64,000 nucleotides of DNA from Budorcas taxicolor (GCF_023091745.1 NC_068935.1:63140724-63204723), one strand, 5' to 3'; counted from the stretch's first letter, positions 11,650 through 23,400 are shown. A program made the numbers and translations. Notes: generated by a model from the sequence alone, not told the origin.

Positions 11650-12366
11650 GTCCCATGGCTAGACTTGCTTCCCAATTACTTACTCAACTGCTCTGGTGAT
11701 CTAAATGATTCATTGGATGGCTGATTTGTGGCGTTTTGAGATTAATAGCTATTTGCACCACTGCTGCTGTCACTGGTGTTGTTTTACAAACCTCAATTCA
11801 AACACATAATCTTATTCAAAATTGGACTAAAGATGTCCATACTATGTGAGCCACTCAGTCTCAGATAGATGAGGATATTGAAAAGGAAATACAGGAACTA
11901 AAAACAGCCATCAAATGGGTTGGGGATCAATTAACAGATGTACAAAAACAGGTAATGTTAAAATGTGATTAGAGTTCGACTCAATTTTGTATTGCTGCTG
12001 CTTGTTCATTCCAATAATAATGCCTACAACTGGGAACGAATCAAATTTCACTTACAAAACATACATGATAATGCCTCTCTGAATGTACAATTATTACAAA
12101 AAGAAATATTTTAAACCTTTTCTAATAATCTGCCCTCTTCCACTAATTTGGAAACTTTAGCTGAACAACTAGCTGATCAATTATCAGGGCTAGACCCACG
12201 TGGATGGCTTCAAAGCATTACTCACAGCATTGGGTCTGGAACTGTGATTTTGGTGATTGTCTTGACAATTATATTTGTCATCTACCATTGCCTCCATGCA
12301 AAGATTGTTAAAACTAAACAAACTCTAATGGTCAGAACCCTTTTTACAAATATTATAAATAAATAA
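11650..12366 (+). pseudogene. env: Remnant env, transmembrane subunit
   Basis: After 11690 there is a fusion-peptide-like hydrophobic stretch rich in Ala, Thr and Val, then a heptad-like helix region with a CX-type cysteine loop near 11990. The open stretch 12148-12366 ends with a clear membrane anchor (GTVILVIVLTIIFVIYHCL) and a short basic tail. Stops at 11847 (TGA) and 11970 (TAG) break the frame. Confidence 0.75.
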
Positions 12367-12374
12367 AGGGGAAT
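12361..12374 (+). promoter_or_regulatory. Polypurine tract
   Basis: AAATAAAGGGGAAT lies directly before the 3' LTR, the expected place for the plus-strand primer. Confidence 0.8.
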
Positions 12375-13022
12375 TGTCAGGGAATGTTTAATAGGAGGAT
12401 TTCTACGTGCCATTTCTCACAAGTCCTTTGTTTCTTTTCAAGCGGAGCAGAACGCTGCTCCCAGGAACCAGGGTCATTGTGTGAGACAGGCTTGAGTCTC
12501 CTTTAGTAAACATTCTCTTTATGACAAAACTGCTTAGTCTCGATCCCCTTTCTTGAGATATGGATTGTCTTCTGACCTTGTGGCAATTATTAATCCCTTG
12601 TTCCCTTGGTAATGGTTGTTATACGCTTGGTTTTCTGATCTTTATCATTGACGAAAGAAACCTCTTGTACTACAGCCTATATATATACACAGAAAAATCA
12701 TTAAAGCACCTTTGCTCCATCAGAGCTTGGGTCCCTGTGTCCTTCTTTCTCTCTCTCCCTTTCTTCGGTTGATTCCTTGGAGTGCAGAGACCCATCTTGC
12801 TCACTCTCCTGCCTGGGCTTCTAAGACTATCTCGAGAAGGCACCCTGTGCCTTCACCCCACCTCGAGAGGGCGCCTGGTGCCTTCGTGAGAGATGCAAGT
12901 TCTGTGTCAAGGACTTTATTGGTTTTCTGCATAAACCAGGGAGTATCAGCCTCTTTCTCTCTTTCACTTTCTTATCGTTGCCTCCAGACTGCCAGGTCCC
13001 GGTCCATTAAAGGACCCCAACA
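12375..13022 (+). repeat. 3' LTR of the provirus (648 bp)
   Basis: Begins TGTCAGGGAATG and ends CCCCAACA. Same TATA-like run, ATTAAA signal and CT-rich tract as the 5' copy, with the CT tract slightly shorter. Followed immediately by the right target duplication GGTGTC. Confidence 0.92.
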
Positions 13023-13028
13023 GGTGTC
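13023..13028. other. Right target-site duplication of the provirus (GGTGTC)
   Basis: Identical to 3177-3182. Confidence 0.9.
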
Positions 13029-13729
13029 ATACCATGAATAGGAAACTACTTTACACTCATGGGATATTTTTGATAACTTAAAAAAAAAAAAACAATTTTA
13101 TTCACATGTCCTGATCCTGAATAGCTCTGGACCTGCTTCAACACGGACCCACCTGCTGAGGCCTAGGGCAGTGCAGATGGGAGGCCAGCACCCCTTGCCT
13201 TCCTCTGAAGAGTGGGGTCCCTGAAGGGCAGCCTCAGGGAGCACCCCGTGGGGAGAGGGCAGGCCTCCGGATGACCCCTCTGCATGGGGTGGGCTTGCTG
13301 GTTGCCTGCTCTGTCTAAACGCACTGTATTCAGCTCCCATGTTTGCTTATCAGTGACCCTCTGCCCTTTGCCTGCAGCTCCACAACAGGCGAAAGCAATG
13401 CCTCTGGCTGACTGTGGAGGTGGGACATCTGGGGCTGGAAAGGCACTGGGGCAGCCCCCAGGACCAAGAAGACACAGCGGTCTACATGTGTCCTGGGCTC
13501 AGACCCAACAAAGTGCCCAGGGTCTCCCCTGACATCATCAGAAGCATCACTCATGTTGTGTTTCTGAGCAGTAACTGGAGGGGGGAACCCTACCTCCACC
13601 TGCTCAGAACGGCTGGCTCATCAGGGACCTGTTTGACCCCATGGGGGAGCCACCTTCCAGTTTTGGGGCCCTGTTCTCCTCTGGGGACCTTGAAGTTGGC
13701 TCCTGAAGGCCAATGTCATTCACTGAGCA
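13029..13729. other. Unassigned GC-rich sequence
   Basis: Non-repetitive apart from an A-run at 13080-13092. Short overlapping open frames exist on both strands, but no protein family was recognised. It is the continuation of the host sequence split by the provirus. Confidence 0.4.
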
Positions 13730-13732
13730 AAA

Positions 13733-14030
13733 CCTGAGGAGGCTCACCTGGGGGGAGATCACCTGGGGGTCTCACCTGGGAGTGAGCTCACCTGGGAGGA
13801 GGCTTACCTGTGACAGGGAGCTCACCCAAGAGGGGGCTCACCTGGGAGGGGAGGCTTACCTGGGAGAGGGGATCAACTGGGAGGAGGGTCACCTGGGAGC
13901 AGGCTTACTTGGGAGGAGGCTTACCTGGGAGGGGGGCTCACATTGGAGGGGGCTCACCTGGGAGGGGGGATCACCTGGGAAGGGGGGCTCACCTGGGAGG
14001 GGGCTTACCTGGGAGGGGGTGCTCACCCTA
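13733..14030 (+). repeat. G-rich minisatellite, unit about 17-18 bp (CTCACCTGGGAGGGGG)
   Basis: About sixteen imperfect copies of a unit close to GGCTCACCTGGGAGGGG, with length variation by one or two bases. The repeat keeps all three plus-strand frames open for much of its length, giving artificial ORFs rich in L-T-W-E-G. The G-runs have quadruplex potential. Confidence 0.85.
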
Positions 14031-15309
14031 AACCTTCGGTCCATCTTCCCCACCCTCCAGGCTCCTCACGCCTTGACAACCCCGTTTCCTGCCAGGCTGC
14101 CCACTCCTGCTACCCTAGATCACCCTCATGCTCCCATCTATCCCTTCCTCAGGCTACTGGCATTTTCCCACCACCATACCACTGACCCTGCCCAGGGAGG
14201 CTCTATGAAAAGGATACAGCACTGCCTCTCCAGGTCTAGGCCTTACAGTCAAGGGTGCTACATCTCCACCAGGTCCTGGGCCATATGGTGCCCACTCACC
14301 CCAGGTACGAGCTCTATCAGCTTTCATCAGCGCTCTTTCTCTGACAGGCCCAGCCTGGCCATTTGGGTCCCGGTGACCATCCTCACCTTCAGCGCTGCCT
14401 GAACCACTCTGGAAAGGACACGTTCTGGAGCTCTGCTGGTCATCTCGGCCCTCTGCACCACCAGCGCCACCACCCTACACCTACATGGCTGCCACGCATC
14501 TCCCTCAGAGGCCAACATGAGGGGCAGAGGGACTGAGGCCCTCATGAAGTCCCTCCCTTTCTGTGCAAGGATGCCAAAAGTGTGCCTGTGCAGACTCCCC
14601 TCATGGGCCACTATAGAGACCCCGTGGGGCTGGAGGGACTCGGCTTGCTCACAAAGCCATGCTCCTTTCATGTGCCCCCGATACACCTGTGCACACGGGC
14701 CCCTCCAGTGCTGGCTCAGAAGGCATGGAATGGACACCAACAAGTGTCCACAGAGATGCCACCAAGACACAAATGCTGACTTTTCAGTCTCAAGGCCTAA
14801 AGCTAGTTCCACAATGCAACTTTGATTTCTCCAACATATGACACAGTAGGGTTTTACTAGACTAAGGTGGGAGTGGAGGACAAGGTGCCAAACCACTCAA
14901 CCCACCAGTGTCCCCTCTCTGCCCACTCCACATCATACCTGTGCTCTCTGACCAGAGTGATAGCTAGCACCTCTTTTGGTCCATGCGCTGTTTCAGCTGC
15001 TTTCCATGTGTTCATCCATCATGTCAGTTTTCAGACAGTATGGCCATGTCAGTGTCCTGTCTCTGATGATGCAGGTCTCCTCCAAAAAAATCACATACAC
15101 CCACTCATTCACCAACATCAGTGGCTCAAAGTCTTGTGCATTTTGGTTTCTGCGTTTCTCAAAATTATGATGACTGTAGTGCTCCATCAGGCACTGGACT
15201 TAAGTTGGGTCTGAATGGTGAGATCTGCAAAGCATAATAACAATGACAAATAATGCATGTGACACAGACAGTGACAGAACTATGAAGGAAAGAGAGTGTA
15301 TGATAGAAT
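14031..15309. other. Unassigned sequence
   Basis: Unique-looking sequence without a recognised repeat or gene. A 189-codon minus-strand open frame (14327-14896) and overlapping plus-strand frames show no recognisable family, no repeated pattern and no obvious splice context, so they are not called as genes. Confidence 0.4.
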
Positions 15310-15650
15310 GAGTTTCACAGAGAGTTTACCACTCTGACAGGTGAATGCTTCTGAGTGAGTGTGACAGAGGGAATGTGTGATTGGGACAGGGATTTAAAAG
15401 GACAGCATGAGACAGGAAGAGACTTGGATGCAGAAACCATGACAGAGGGAGTGTGTGGCAGAGTGTCAGAGATACATTCTAAGAGAGAGAGGGTGAGAGA
15501 GAATATGTGTGATGGAAAAAGCATTATAGAGTGATGCAGAAATATTATAGAAAGAGTGCATGTGACAGATAATCTGAATCAGCATGAGAAAGTATATGTG
15601 AGAGACTGTGTGAAAGAAAAAGGGTCTGTTACACATATCAGAGTGGGACA
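15310..15650. repeat. Degenerate GAGAGTGTGACAGAGGGA-type simple repeat
   Basis: Purine-rich sequence in which GTGACAGA, GAGAGA and AGTGTGTG motifs recur irregularly, probably an old minisatellite. Confidence 0.6.
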
Positions 15651-15794
15651 GGGAATGAACCTGACAGTGGGAGGCAGCAGCCTGGGCAAGTGGGTCAGTC
15701 CTCAGAGCCCATGTTTCCCCACAGGTGGCCAAGCCCAGGTCTCCATGTGGAGGAAGTCAGCAGATTGACTTTGCTCAGCTGCCCAAGAAGCACT

Positions 15795-17040
15795 GCTGTT
15801 AAAAAAGCTAGTGGATGTGATGAAATGCCAGCAGAACTTGGCAAATTGATAAAGGAGGATGCCATCAAGGATTTGCATTCATTATGTCAGCAAATCTGGA
15901 AGACCATGGGACTGGAAAAGATCAGTCCTCATCCCAATTGACAAGAAGGGTAGTACCGAAGAATGTGCTAGCCATCAGACAATAGCACTCATCTCCCATG
16001 TTAGTAAGGTCATGCTTAAAATCTTGCATCCTAGGCTTCAGCATTGTGTGAACCAAGAACTTCCAGATGTCCAAGCTGGGTTGAGAAAAGGAAGAGGAAA
16101 CTAGACATCAAATTGCCAACATTCACTGGATTGTATAGAAATCAAGGGAATTTCAGAAAATCATCTCACATGGTTTCCTCAACTAGGCTAAAACCTTTGA
16201 CTGTGTAGATCATGACAAATTGTGAAAAGCTCTTAGAGAGATGGGAATAGCAGGTCATCCTACTTGTCTCCTGAGAATCCTGTGTGCGGGTCAAAAAGAA
16301 ACAGAATCTTGTATGGAAAAACTTATTGGTCAAGATTGAGAAAGGAGTATAACAGGGCTGTTTTCTGTCACCCTACTTGTTTAATCTATATGCTGAGCAC
16401 ATCATGAGAAATGCCAGGCTGAATGAGTTACAAGCCAGTATCAAGACAGGTGGGAAAATCATCAAAAACCTCAGATACATGGATGATACCACTCTAATGA
16501 AAGAAAGCAAGGGGGAACTAAAGAGCCTCTTGATGAGGGTGAAGGAGGAGAGTGAAAGAGCTGGCATAGACTAAATATTTAAAAAAACTAAGATTATGGC
16601 ATCTGGACACATTACTGCATGGCAAATAGAAGGAGAAAAGGTGGAAGTAGTGACAGATTTCCTCTTTTGGGGGTTCAAAATCACCGTGGATGTTGACTGC
16701 AGCCATGAAGTTACAAGATGATCGCTTCTTGGCAGGAAAGCTATGACAAAACTAGACAGGGTGTTGAAAAGCAGAGACATCACTCTGTGACAAAGGTTCA
16801 TAGAGTCAAGGCAATGGTCTTCCCATTGATCACATACAGTTGTGAGAGCTGGACCATAAAGAAGTCAGAGCACCAAAGAATCTGTGCCTTCTAACTGTGG
16901 TGCTGGAGAGGACTCCTGAAAGTCCCTTGGACAGCAAGAAGATCAAACCAGTCAATCTCAAGGGAAATCAACCCTGAATATTCACTAAGAAGGACGGATG
17001 CTGAACCTGAAGTTCCATTATTTTGGTTGTCTATGGGAAC
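15795..17040 (+). mobile_element. BovB (RTE) LINE fragment, reverse-transcriptase region to near 3' end
   Basis: Starts in the RT region (KKASGCDEMPAEL) and continues through RT-like blocks (LYAEHIMRNARL, then a degraded F-A-D-D block reading YMDDTT at about 16478-16497) to the C-terminal region. Many stops and small deletions mark an old 5'-truncated copy. It ends at the boundary of the duplicated block at 17041. Confidence 0.88.
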
Positions 17041-17713
17041 AGGAGAGAGGAGCCTTGTGGACTAGAGTCCATGGGTCGCAAAGAGTCAGACAAGATTCAG
17101 CCCACACATACATATATACATATACTTTTAATCCAGGAGAAAGCAAAGGTTAGAGAAGTGGTTACAATTCAGAACAGAGTGAGATAAACTTCCCTGGAAG
17201 TGCCCTGGGAACTTCCCTGGGGGTTCAGTGGACAGGAATCCACGTGTTAATGCAAGGGACACTGCTTAGATGCCTGGTCCAGAAAGATCCAACATGCCAC
17301 AGAGCAACTGAGCCCATGCCCCACAACTACTGAGTCTGTGCTCTAGAGACCATGTTCTGCAATAAGAGAAGCTACCACGATGAGAAGACTGTGCATAGCA
17401 ACTAGAGAGTAGCCTTCACTCCTTACAATTAGAGAAAGCTTGCATGCAGCAAGGAAGACCCAACACTGGCAAAAATAAACAAATAAAATCAACACGAGGA
17501 GAAGACAGCAGGCCAGCTTCTCTGACTAAAGGGCAATAGGGGAGTTGGACTAGGGATCCTGTTCAAAAGCAAAGTGAGAAGTACAGCTTCACAGGCGCTT
17601 ACAGATGACTAAATGAGCTCTCTATCCCAGGTTCCCCTGTGGGTGCTGCAAAGTGGAAGCCATGAACAGGCATTGTTACAGTTTTAGTTGTTGCTTTAGC
17701 AGATATTAATAGG
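17041..17713 (+). repeat. Duplicated block, copy A (partner 43780-44439)
   Basis: About 670 bp align with 43780-44439 with a few small indels and substitutions, including a SINE tail, a CHR-type SINE (about 17207-17485) and unique sequence ending GATATTAATAGG. Sequence to the left (BovB here, Bov-tA in copy B) and to the right differs, so both edges of the duplication are visible. Confidence 0.85.
17207..17485 (+). mobile_element. CHR-type tRNA-derived SINE
   Basis: Begins with the tRNA-like head (ACTTCCCTGGGGGTTCAGTGG) and continues through ACATGCCACAGAGCAACTGAGCCCATG to an A-rich AAATAAACAAATAAAATC end. A co-duplicated copy lies at 43933-44212. Confidence 0.75.
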
Positions 17714-18447
17714 GGTCGCCATAATCCTTGGATAAAAGCCGTGTCAGGGCAGAACCAGAATCACATGGGTACGTAGAGTAGGTGTGGACACCCTGGTCAG
17801 ACATGTGGGAGGAATGTTCAAAGAACGTACCGAGCAAAGGTCTAGCATGTTGACTTCCACTGTCATCCATACACAAGTGGAAACTCATGAATTAAGCAGA
17901 CCCACCTTAGGGTCTGACATTAGAGCAGAAGGCCAGTCTGCAGGATGTCTAGGTGGTTCTGACTCCCGCCTCCACAGACAACACTGTGAGGACACCCTCA
18001 TACACCCCCACTGAGGGGACTGGTAACAGTTTCCCAGAAGCAGAAATGCTGGAGTTCAGGGATGTGCAGGCTTCACTGGATTCAGTCATGCCTGGCTGCT
18101 CCCTGCTATGGCTGCACCCTTCTGCACTCCTACTGTATCCTATGACCTTTGCGGGTTTCCTCTTCTATAATTAGCCTATCTGTATCCGTTGTCCATTTCT
18201 ACAAATCAGAATTGCAGGTATCTACTTGATGATCAGCAGGATATGAAAAATATTGGTATATTCTTGACATTATTCTATTTTGGGCTTAAAACAACATTTA
18301 CGAAGTACTTGCCCACTCCTAGCTCACAAGGATATTTTCTTATATTTTCTATAGTAGCTTTAGTTTTTTGATAACTCAAGGAACACTTTTTGTTGGACAC
18401 TGTTCCAGGTCTCCATGGAGGTTACAGTCTAGCCGGGAGAGATTGTC
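17714..18447. other. Unassigned sequence
   Basis: No recognised gene or repeat. Moderately AT-rich towards the right, where it becomes the left flank of the long L1. Confidence 0.4.
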
Positions 18448-19387
18448 AAGAAACGAAAAAATACAGGAGAACAAGATGGTGGAGGAGTAGGTGGACATGG
18501 AGCATCTCTCTCTCCATGGACACATCAGGAATACACCTTCAGACACAGAAGTGCATGAAGAACACCAGCTGAGAACAGACAGAAGTACCTGACCAGCAGA
18601 AAAGAGTATATAGAACCATGCAAAATTTGGTAGGATAAAGTAACTAAGGGAAAAAACAAGAGTGTTAGTAGGATTAGAACTACTCTCAGTGGGTAGGGGA
18701 ACTGATGCATGGGTCTGATCCCCACATCGGGGCAATTGACTGAGTCACAGGAGAAACATTTAAGGCTGGGAGTGAAACAGCTGATCTGTGGCAGCCTAAA
18801 TGGAATGAGAATCAGGCAGTCCTTGCTGCCACCAAGATAGCCCAGACAGGGATGCAGGTTCCCTGGAAGGCATAGGTGTTCATAGCTGGAATTTAGGGAA
18901 TGTGGAGTAATCCCAGGGCAAGGGCTGCTTTTGACTACAGAGAGACAAATTCAAGGGATGTGAGGGAGGAGATTGTGGTGGGAAATATCTGTGGTGGGAA
19001 ATACCTGTGGAGGAAAGTCGAACAGCCAAGGAAGTAAGGTGATACTGTAGAGTCACGGTATCTGTAGGTAAGGGGTGGAGACATCACCATAGCCTCTCTC
19101 TCTCCACACGCCAGCATCAACAGCTGAACAATAGAGAGGCTCACCCATCAAATGCCTGATGCACCAAACTACAGAGTAGGACCCCACCCAGGGTGCCCCT
19201 TTAAGTGCCTGATGCACTACTCTAGAGAGTAGGACTCCAGCCAGAGGGGAACCTCTATGCGCCTGACTTGCCAAACAACAGAGAAGGACCCCAGGTACGG
19301 GAGCCAACTAAGTGCCTGAACAGGTGGGGCTATGGAGAAAGACTTGCCAAAGAGGCCTTCTGATCACCAACTACAAGAGGCTCAAAA

Positions 19388-21538
19388 AAGACTCAGATAG
19401 GGCCATAACCAGTAATGGCATAACCATGCCCCAGCCAGTAATGCTGAAGAAGCTGAGTCTGAACAGTTCAATGAAGACCTACAATATCTTCTAGAACTAA
19501 CACCCAAATGAGATGTCGTTTTCATGATAGGGGTCTGGAATGGAAAAGTAGGAAGTGAAGAGATACCTGGAGTAACAGGCAAATTTGGCCATGAAATACA
19601 AAATAAAGCACGACAAAGGCTAACAGAGTTTTGCCAAGAGAAAGCACTGGTCATCACAGACACCCTCTTCCAACAACACAAAAGAAGACTCTACACATGG
19701 ACATCACCAGATGGCCAATACCGAAATTAGACTGATTATATTATTTGCAGCCGAAGATGGAGAAGCTCTATACAGTCAGCAAAAACAAGACCAGGAGCTG
19801 ACTGTGGCTCATATCATAAACTCCTTATTGCCAAATTCAGACTTCAGTTGAAGAAAGTGGGAAAAGACCATTCAGGTATGATCTAAGTCAAATCCCTTAT
19901 GATTATACAGTGGAAGTGACAAATGGATTCAAGGGATTAAATCTGATAGATGACTGCCTGTAGAACTATGGACATTAGTGACATTGTACAGGAGGCAGGG
20001 ATCAAGACCATCCACCAGAAAAAGAAATATGAAAAGGCAAAATGGTTTTCTGGGAAGGCCTCACTAATAGCTGAGGAAAGAAGAGAAGCTGAAGGCAAAG
20101 GAGAAAAGAAAAGAATTTGAATGCAGAGTTCCAACAAATAGCAAGGAGATATAAGAAAGCCTTCCTCAATGATACAGAAAGAAATAGAGGAATACAATAG
20201 AATGGGAAAGACTAGAGATCTCTTCAAGAAAATTAGAGATACCAAGGGAACATTTCATGCAAAGATTGGCACAAAAAAGCACAGAAATGGTATGAACCTA
20301 AGAGAAGCAGAAGATATGAAGAAGAGGTGACAAGAATACACAGAAGAAGGATGTAAAAAAGATCTTCATGACCCAGATAATCACGATGGTGTGATCACTC
20401 ACCTAGAACCAGACATCCTGGAATGTGAAGTCAAGTGGCCCTTAGGAAGCATCATTATGAACAAAACTAGTAGTGGTCATGGAATTCCAGCTGAGCTATT
20501 TCCAATCCTAAAAGATGATGCTGTGAAAGTGCTGCACTCAATATGGCAGCAAATTTGGAAAAGTTAACAGTGGCCACAGGACTGGAAAAGTTCAGTTTTC
20601 ATTCCAATCCCAAAGAAAGACAATGTCAAAGAATATTCAAACTACTACACAATTGCACACATATCACATGCTAGCAAAGTAATGCTCAAATTTCTCGAAG
20701 CCAGGCTTCAACAGTATGTGAACCATGAACTTTCAAACGTTCCAGCTGGTTTTAGAAAAGTCAGAGGGACCAGAGATCAAATTGCCCAAATCTGCTGGAT
20801 CATTGACAAAGAAAGAGAGTTCCAGAGAAACATTTACTTCTGCTTTATTCACTATGCCAAAACATTTGACTGTGTGCATCACAACAAACAGTGGAAAATT
20901 CTTCAAGAGATGGGAACATCAGACCGCCTGAACTGCTTCCTGAGAAATCCAGATGCAGGTCAAGAAGCAACAATTAGAACTGAACATGCAACAATTGACT
21001 GTTTACAAATTGGGAAAGGAGTACATCAAGGCTGTAGTTTGTCACCCTGCTTGGTTAACTTATATGCAGAGTACATCATGAGAAACACTGGGCTGGAAGA
21101 AACACAAGCTGGAATCAAGATTGCCGGGAGAAATATCAATAACCTCAGATATGCAGATGACACCACCCTTATGGCAGAAAGTGAAGGGGAACTAAAAAGC
21201 CTCTTGATGAAAGTGAAAAAAGTGAGTGAAAAAGGTTGGCTTAAAACTCAATATTCAGAAAACTAAAATCATGGCATCCAGTCCCATCACTTCATGGCAA
21301 ATAGACGGGGAAAGGATGGAAATATTGACAGACTTCTTGCGGGGGTGGGAGGGGCTCCAAAATCACTGAAGATGGTGACCTCAGCTATGAAATTAAAAGA
21401 AACTTGCTCCTTGAAAGAAAAGCTATGACCAACCTAGACAGCATATTAAAAAGCAGAGACATTGCTTTGCTGACAAAGGTCCGTCTAGCCAAAGCTTTGG
21501 TTTTTCCAGTAGTCATATATGCATGTGAGAGTTGGATC
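19388..21538 (+). mobile_element. BovB LINE inserted in L1 5' UTR (endonuclease to RT, both ends missing)
   Basis: Endonuclease-region sequence (FMIGVWNGKVGSEEIPGVTG near 19520, where the family has GDWNAKVGSQE) is followed by RT. The open frame 20682-21266 holds RT blocks including YADDTTLMAE (about 21150-21180). It stops at about 21538, before the BovB 3' end. The missing 3' tail may be the fragment at 22595-22650. Multiple stops. Confidence 0.88.
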
Positions 21539-21676
21539 TTTTCACTTGTTCTGTGGATTCTTAAGGATTTTTAATTTTTTCCCCCTTTTTTCTCCCCCTC
21601 TGTTTTAGTTGTCAATTTTATTGGCACTATGGAATCTAATTAAGCTTTTGAGTTGTTTTTTTTCCCCCTCAGTCAC

Positions 21677-22594
21677 ATTTTTTATTGTTGTATTAAACCT
21701 CTGTATCTACGTTCAGATTTTACAGTTATGTTGAGTTTTCCTTTTTTTTCCCTCTTTTTTTAGTTTTAATTAAAAATTTTTTAAACCTATTACTATTTTT
21801 CTACATTTATTCATTGCTTTTTCTACTGTTCTTTTCCCCTTTCAGTTAAACTTCAATGTATATAAATCTTCTTTATCTATCTCTACTTAACTTTGCATAT
21901 CTATTCTTTCCTTTTTTTCTTTCTTTCCTTTCTTCTTAACAAATTTGTTAGTTGTACTTTCATTTCATTCCTTTATTCCCCAATTGGCACCTTGCTTTAG
22001 TTTTATTTCCAGTTTGTGCTTTCACTAGTTTTGTTCTTAAGTGGAAGATATAATTTTTGGTTTCCTTTGTTCATTGGGTCAGTCTATGGTACTTTATTTT
22101 TGTTGGGCTGTTTTGATTTTCTTTATGAATGTATATGTATATACTAAGCACACTTTTTATTGTTGTTATAAACCTCTGGTTCTATGTTGGGCTTTTGTAG
22201 TTCTGTGGAGTTTACCTTTTTTCTCTTTTCTCTTTTTAAAATTTTAATATTTAAGCCTATTTTTAAACATTTATTCTTTTGTTTGCTTTTCTTACCATTC
22301 TTTTCCCCTTGCTGTTAAAATTTAATGTATATAAATCTTTTTTCTCTATGTTTATTTTACTTGGCATATCTATTCTTTCGTTTTTTCCTTTCCTCTCAAC
22401 ATATTTGTTAGTTTTCTTTTCATTGCTTTATTCACCACTTGGAACCTTGCTTTAGTTTTTTTTTTTTTTTTTTTCCAGTTTGCGCTTTAGTTAATTTTGT
22501 TGTTAACTGGTAGATATAGTTTTGATGTCCTGTGTTCACTAGGTCAATCTACTGTTCTTTATTTTTGGTGGACTCTTTTGACTTTGCTTATGGG
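21677..22594 (+). repeat. Tandemly duplicated T-rich L1 5' UTR block (about 475-bp period)
   Basis: 21677-22130 and 22150-22594 align in order. Both contain TTTTTATTGTTGT-type starts, AATGTATATAAATCTT, GCATATCTATTCTTT and TTGGYACCTTGCTTTAGTTTT. The second copy carries a long T-run (about 22460-22474). Confidence 0.75.
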
Positions 22595-22650
22595 TCACAA
22601 AGAGTCAGACATGACTGTGTGACTGAACTGAACTGAACTGAACTGATGGG
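22595..22650 (+). mobile_element. BovB/SINE 3' tail fragment
   Basis: GGGTCACAAAGAGTCAGACATGACTG followed by ACTGA pentamer repeats is the 3' terminus shared by BovB and the BovA SINEs that use its machinery. Confidence 0.7.
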
Positions 22651-23400
22651 TACATATGTATATGTGTATATTCCATTATTTTAAATATTACTTGCCTGAT
22701 TTTGTAACTGACATTTATCTGGGGTTCATCTTTGACTTCTCCTTTTGTGGTATTTGTTTTAATCACATTTAATGCCATAACAAACCAAGTGTGAATCTTC
22801 ATTTCTGACCTGAGATCAAGCCTGGAGCCTTTGGAGTGGGAGCCCTGACACCAAGACCCTAGACAACCAGAGAACTAACCCTAGGGAGTATCAAATAGCA
22901 ATAACTCACAGAAAGGAAACCACTTCAATAGAAGACCTGGCATCACCCAACCATCAGTAGCACCCTGGAAACAACAAACAAAACAAAAATAAACACCCAA
23001 TCATCAGCAGACAGGATTACCACCTCACTCAGCCTTGCCCATCAGATGAAAAACAAACAAAAAACTCAGCACAAATCTCACCATATAGAAGCTTACACAA
23101 ATCACTGGACCAACCTTAGGAGGGTAGAAACCAAAACGAAGAAAGAATACAACCCTGAATCCTGGGAAAAGGAGACCTCAAACACAATAAGTTAAAAAAA
23201 AAAATAATGACAAGGCAGAGAAATACTACTCCAATGAAGGAACAAATTAGAAACACAGAAGTCCAAATAAATGAAGAGGAAATAGGCAAACTACCTGAAA
23301 AATAATTCAGAATAATAATAGTAAAGATGATCAAAAACCTTGAAAACAAAATGGAGAGAGAATGCACGAATCAATTAACAAAGACCTAGGAGAATTATAG

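Larger units (their letters stand above)
3183..13022 (+). mobile_element. Defective class II (betaretrovirus-like) endogenous retrovirus, both LTRs present
   Basis: Two direct LTR copies (3183-3837 and 12375-13022) begin TG and end CA. They enclose, in order, a Lys-tRNA-type primer site, gag zinc knuckles, dUTPase and protease motifs, RT, integrase and envelope remnants, and a polypurine tract. The six bases GGTGTC occur directly before (3177-3182) and after (13023-13028) the element, which is a perfect target-site duplication and proves integration at these edges. A 6-bp duplication, dUTPase fused ahead of protease, and a Lys primer site are all typical of betaretroviruses. Every coding region carries several stops or deletions (central gag, RNase H), so it cannot make virus proteins. 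A solo LTR of another family is inserted at 7142-8423. Confidence 0.93.

Noticed and set aside
3183..13022. Active or coding-competent retrovirus
   Set aside because: All genes carry stops or deletions, and the RT catalytic block is lost.
13713..14402. 229-codon open frame on the + strand
   Set aside because: Its first half is translation of the 17-18 bp minisatellite and the rest has no recognisable domain. Overlapping frames are equally open.
14327..14896. 189-codon frame on the - strand
   Set aside because: No family, motif, splice context or repeat explains it. Long chance frames occur in GC-rich DNA, and overlapping + strand frames exist.
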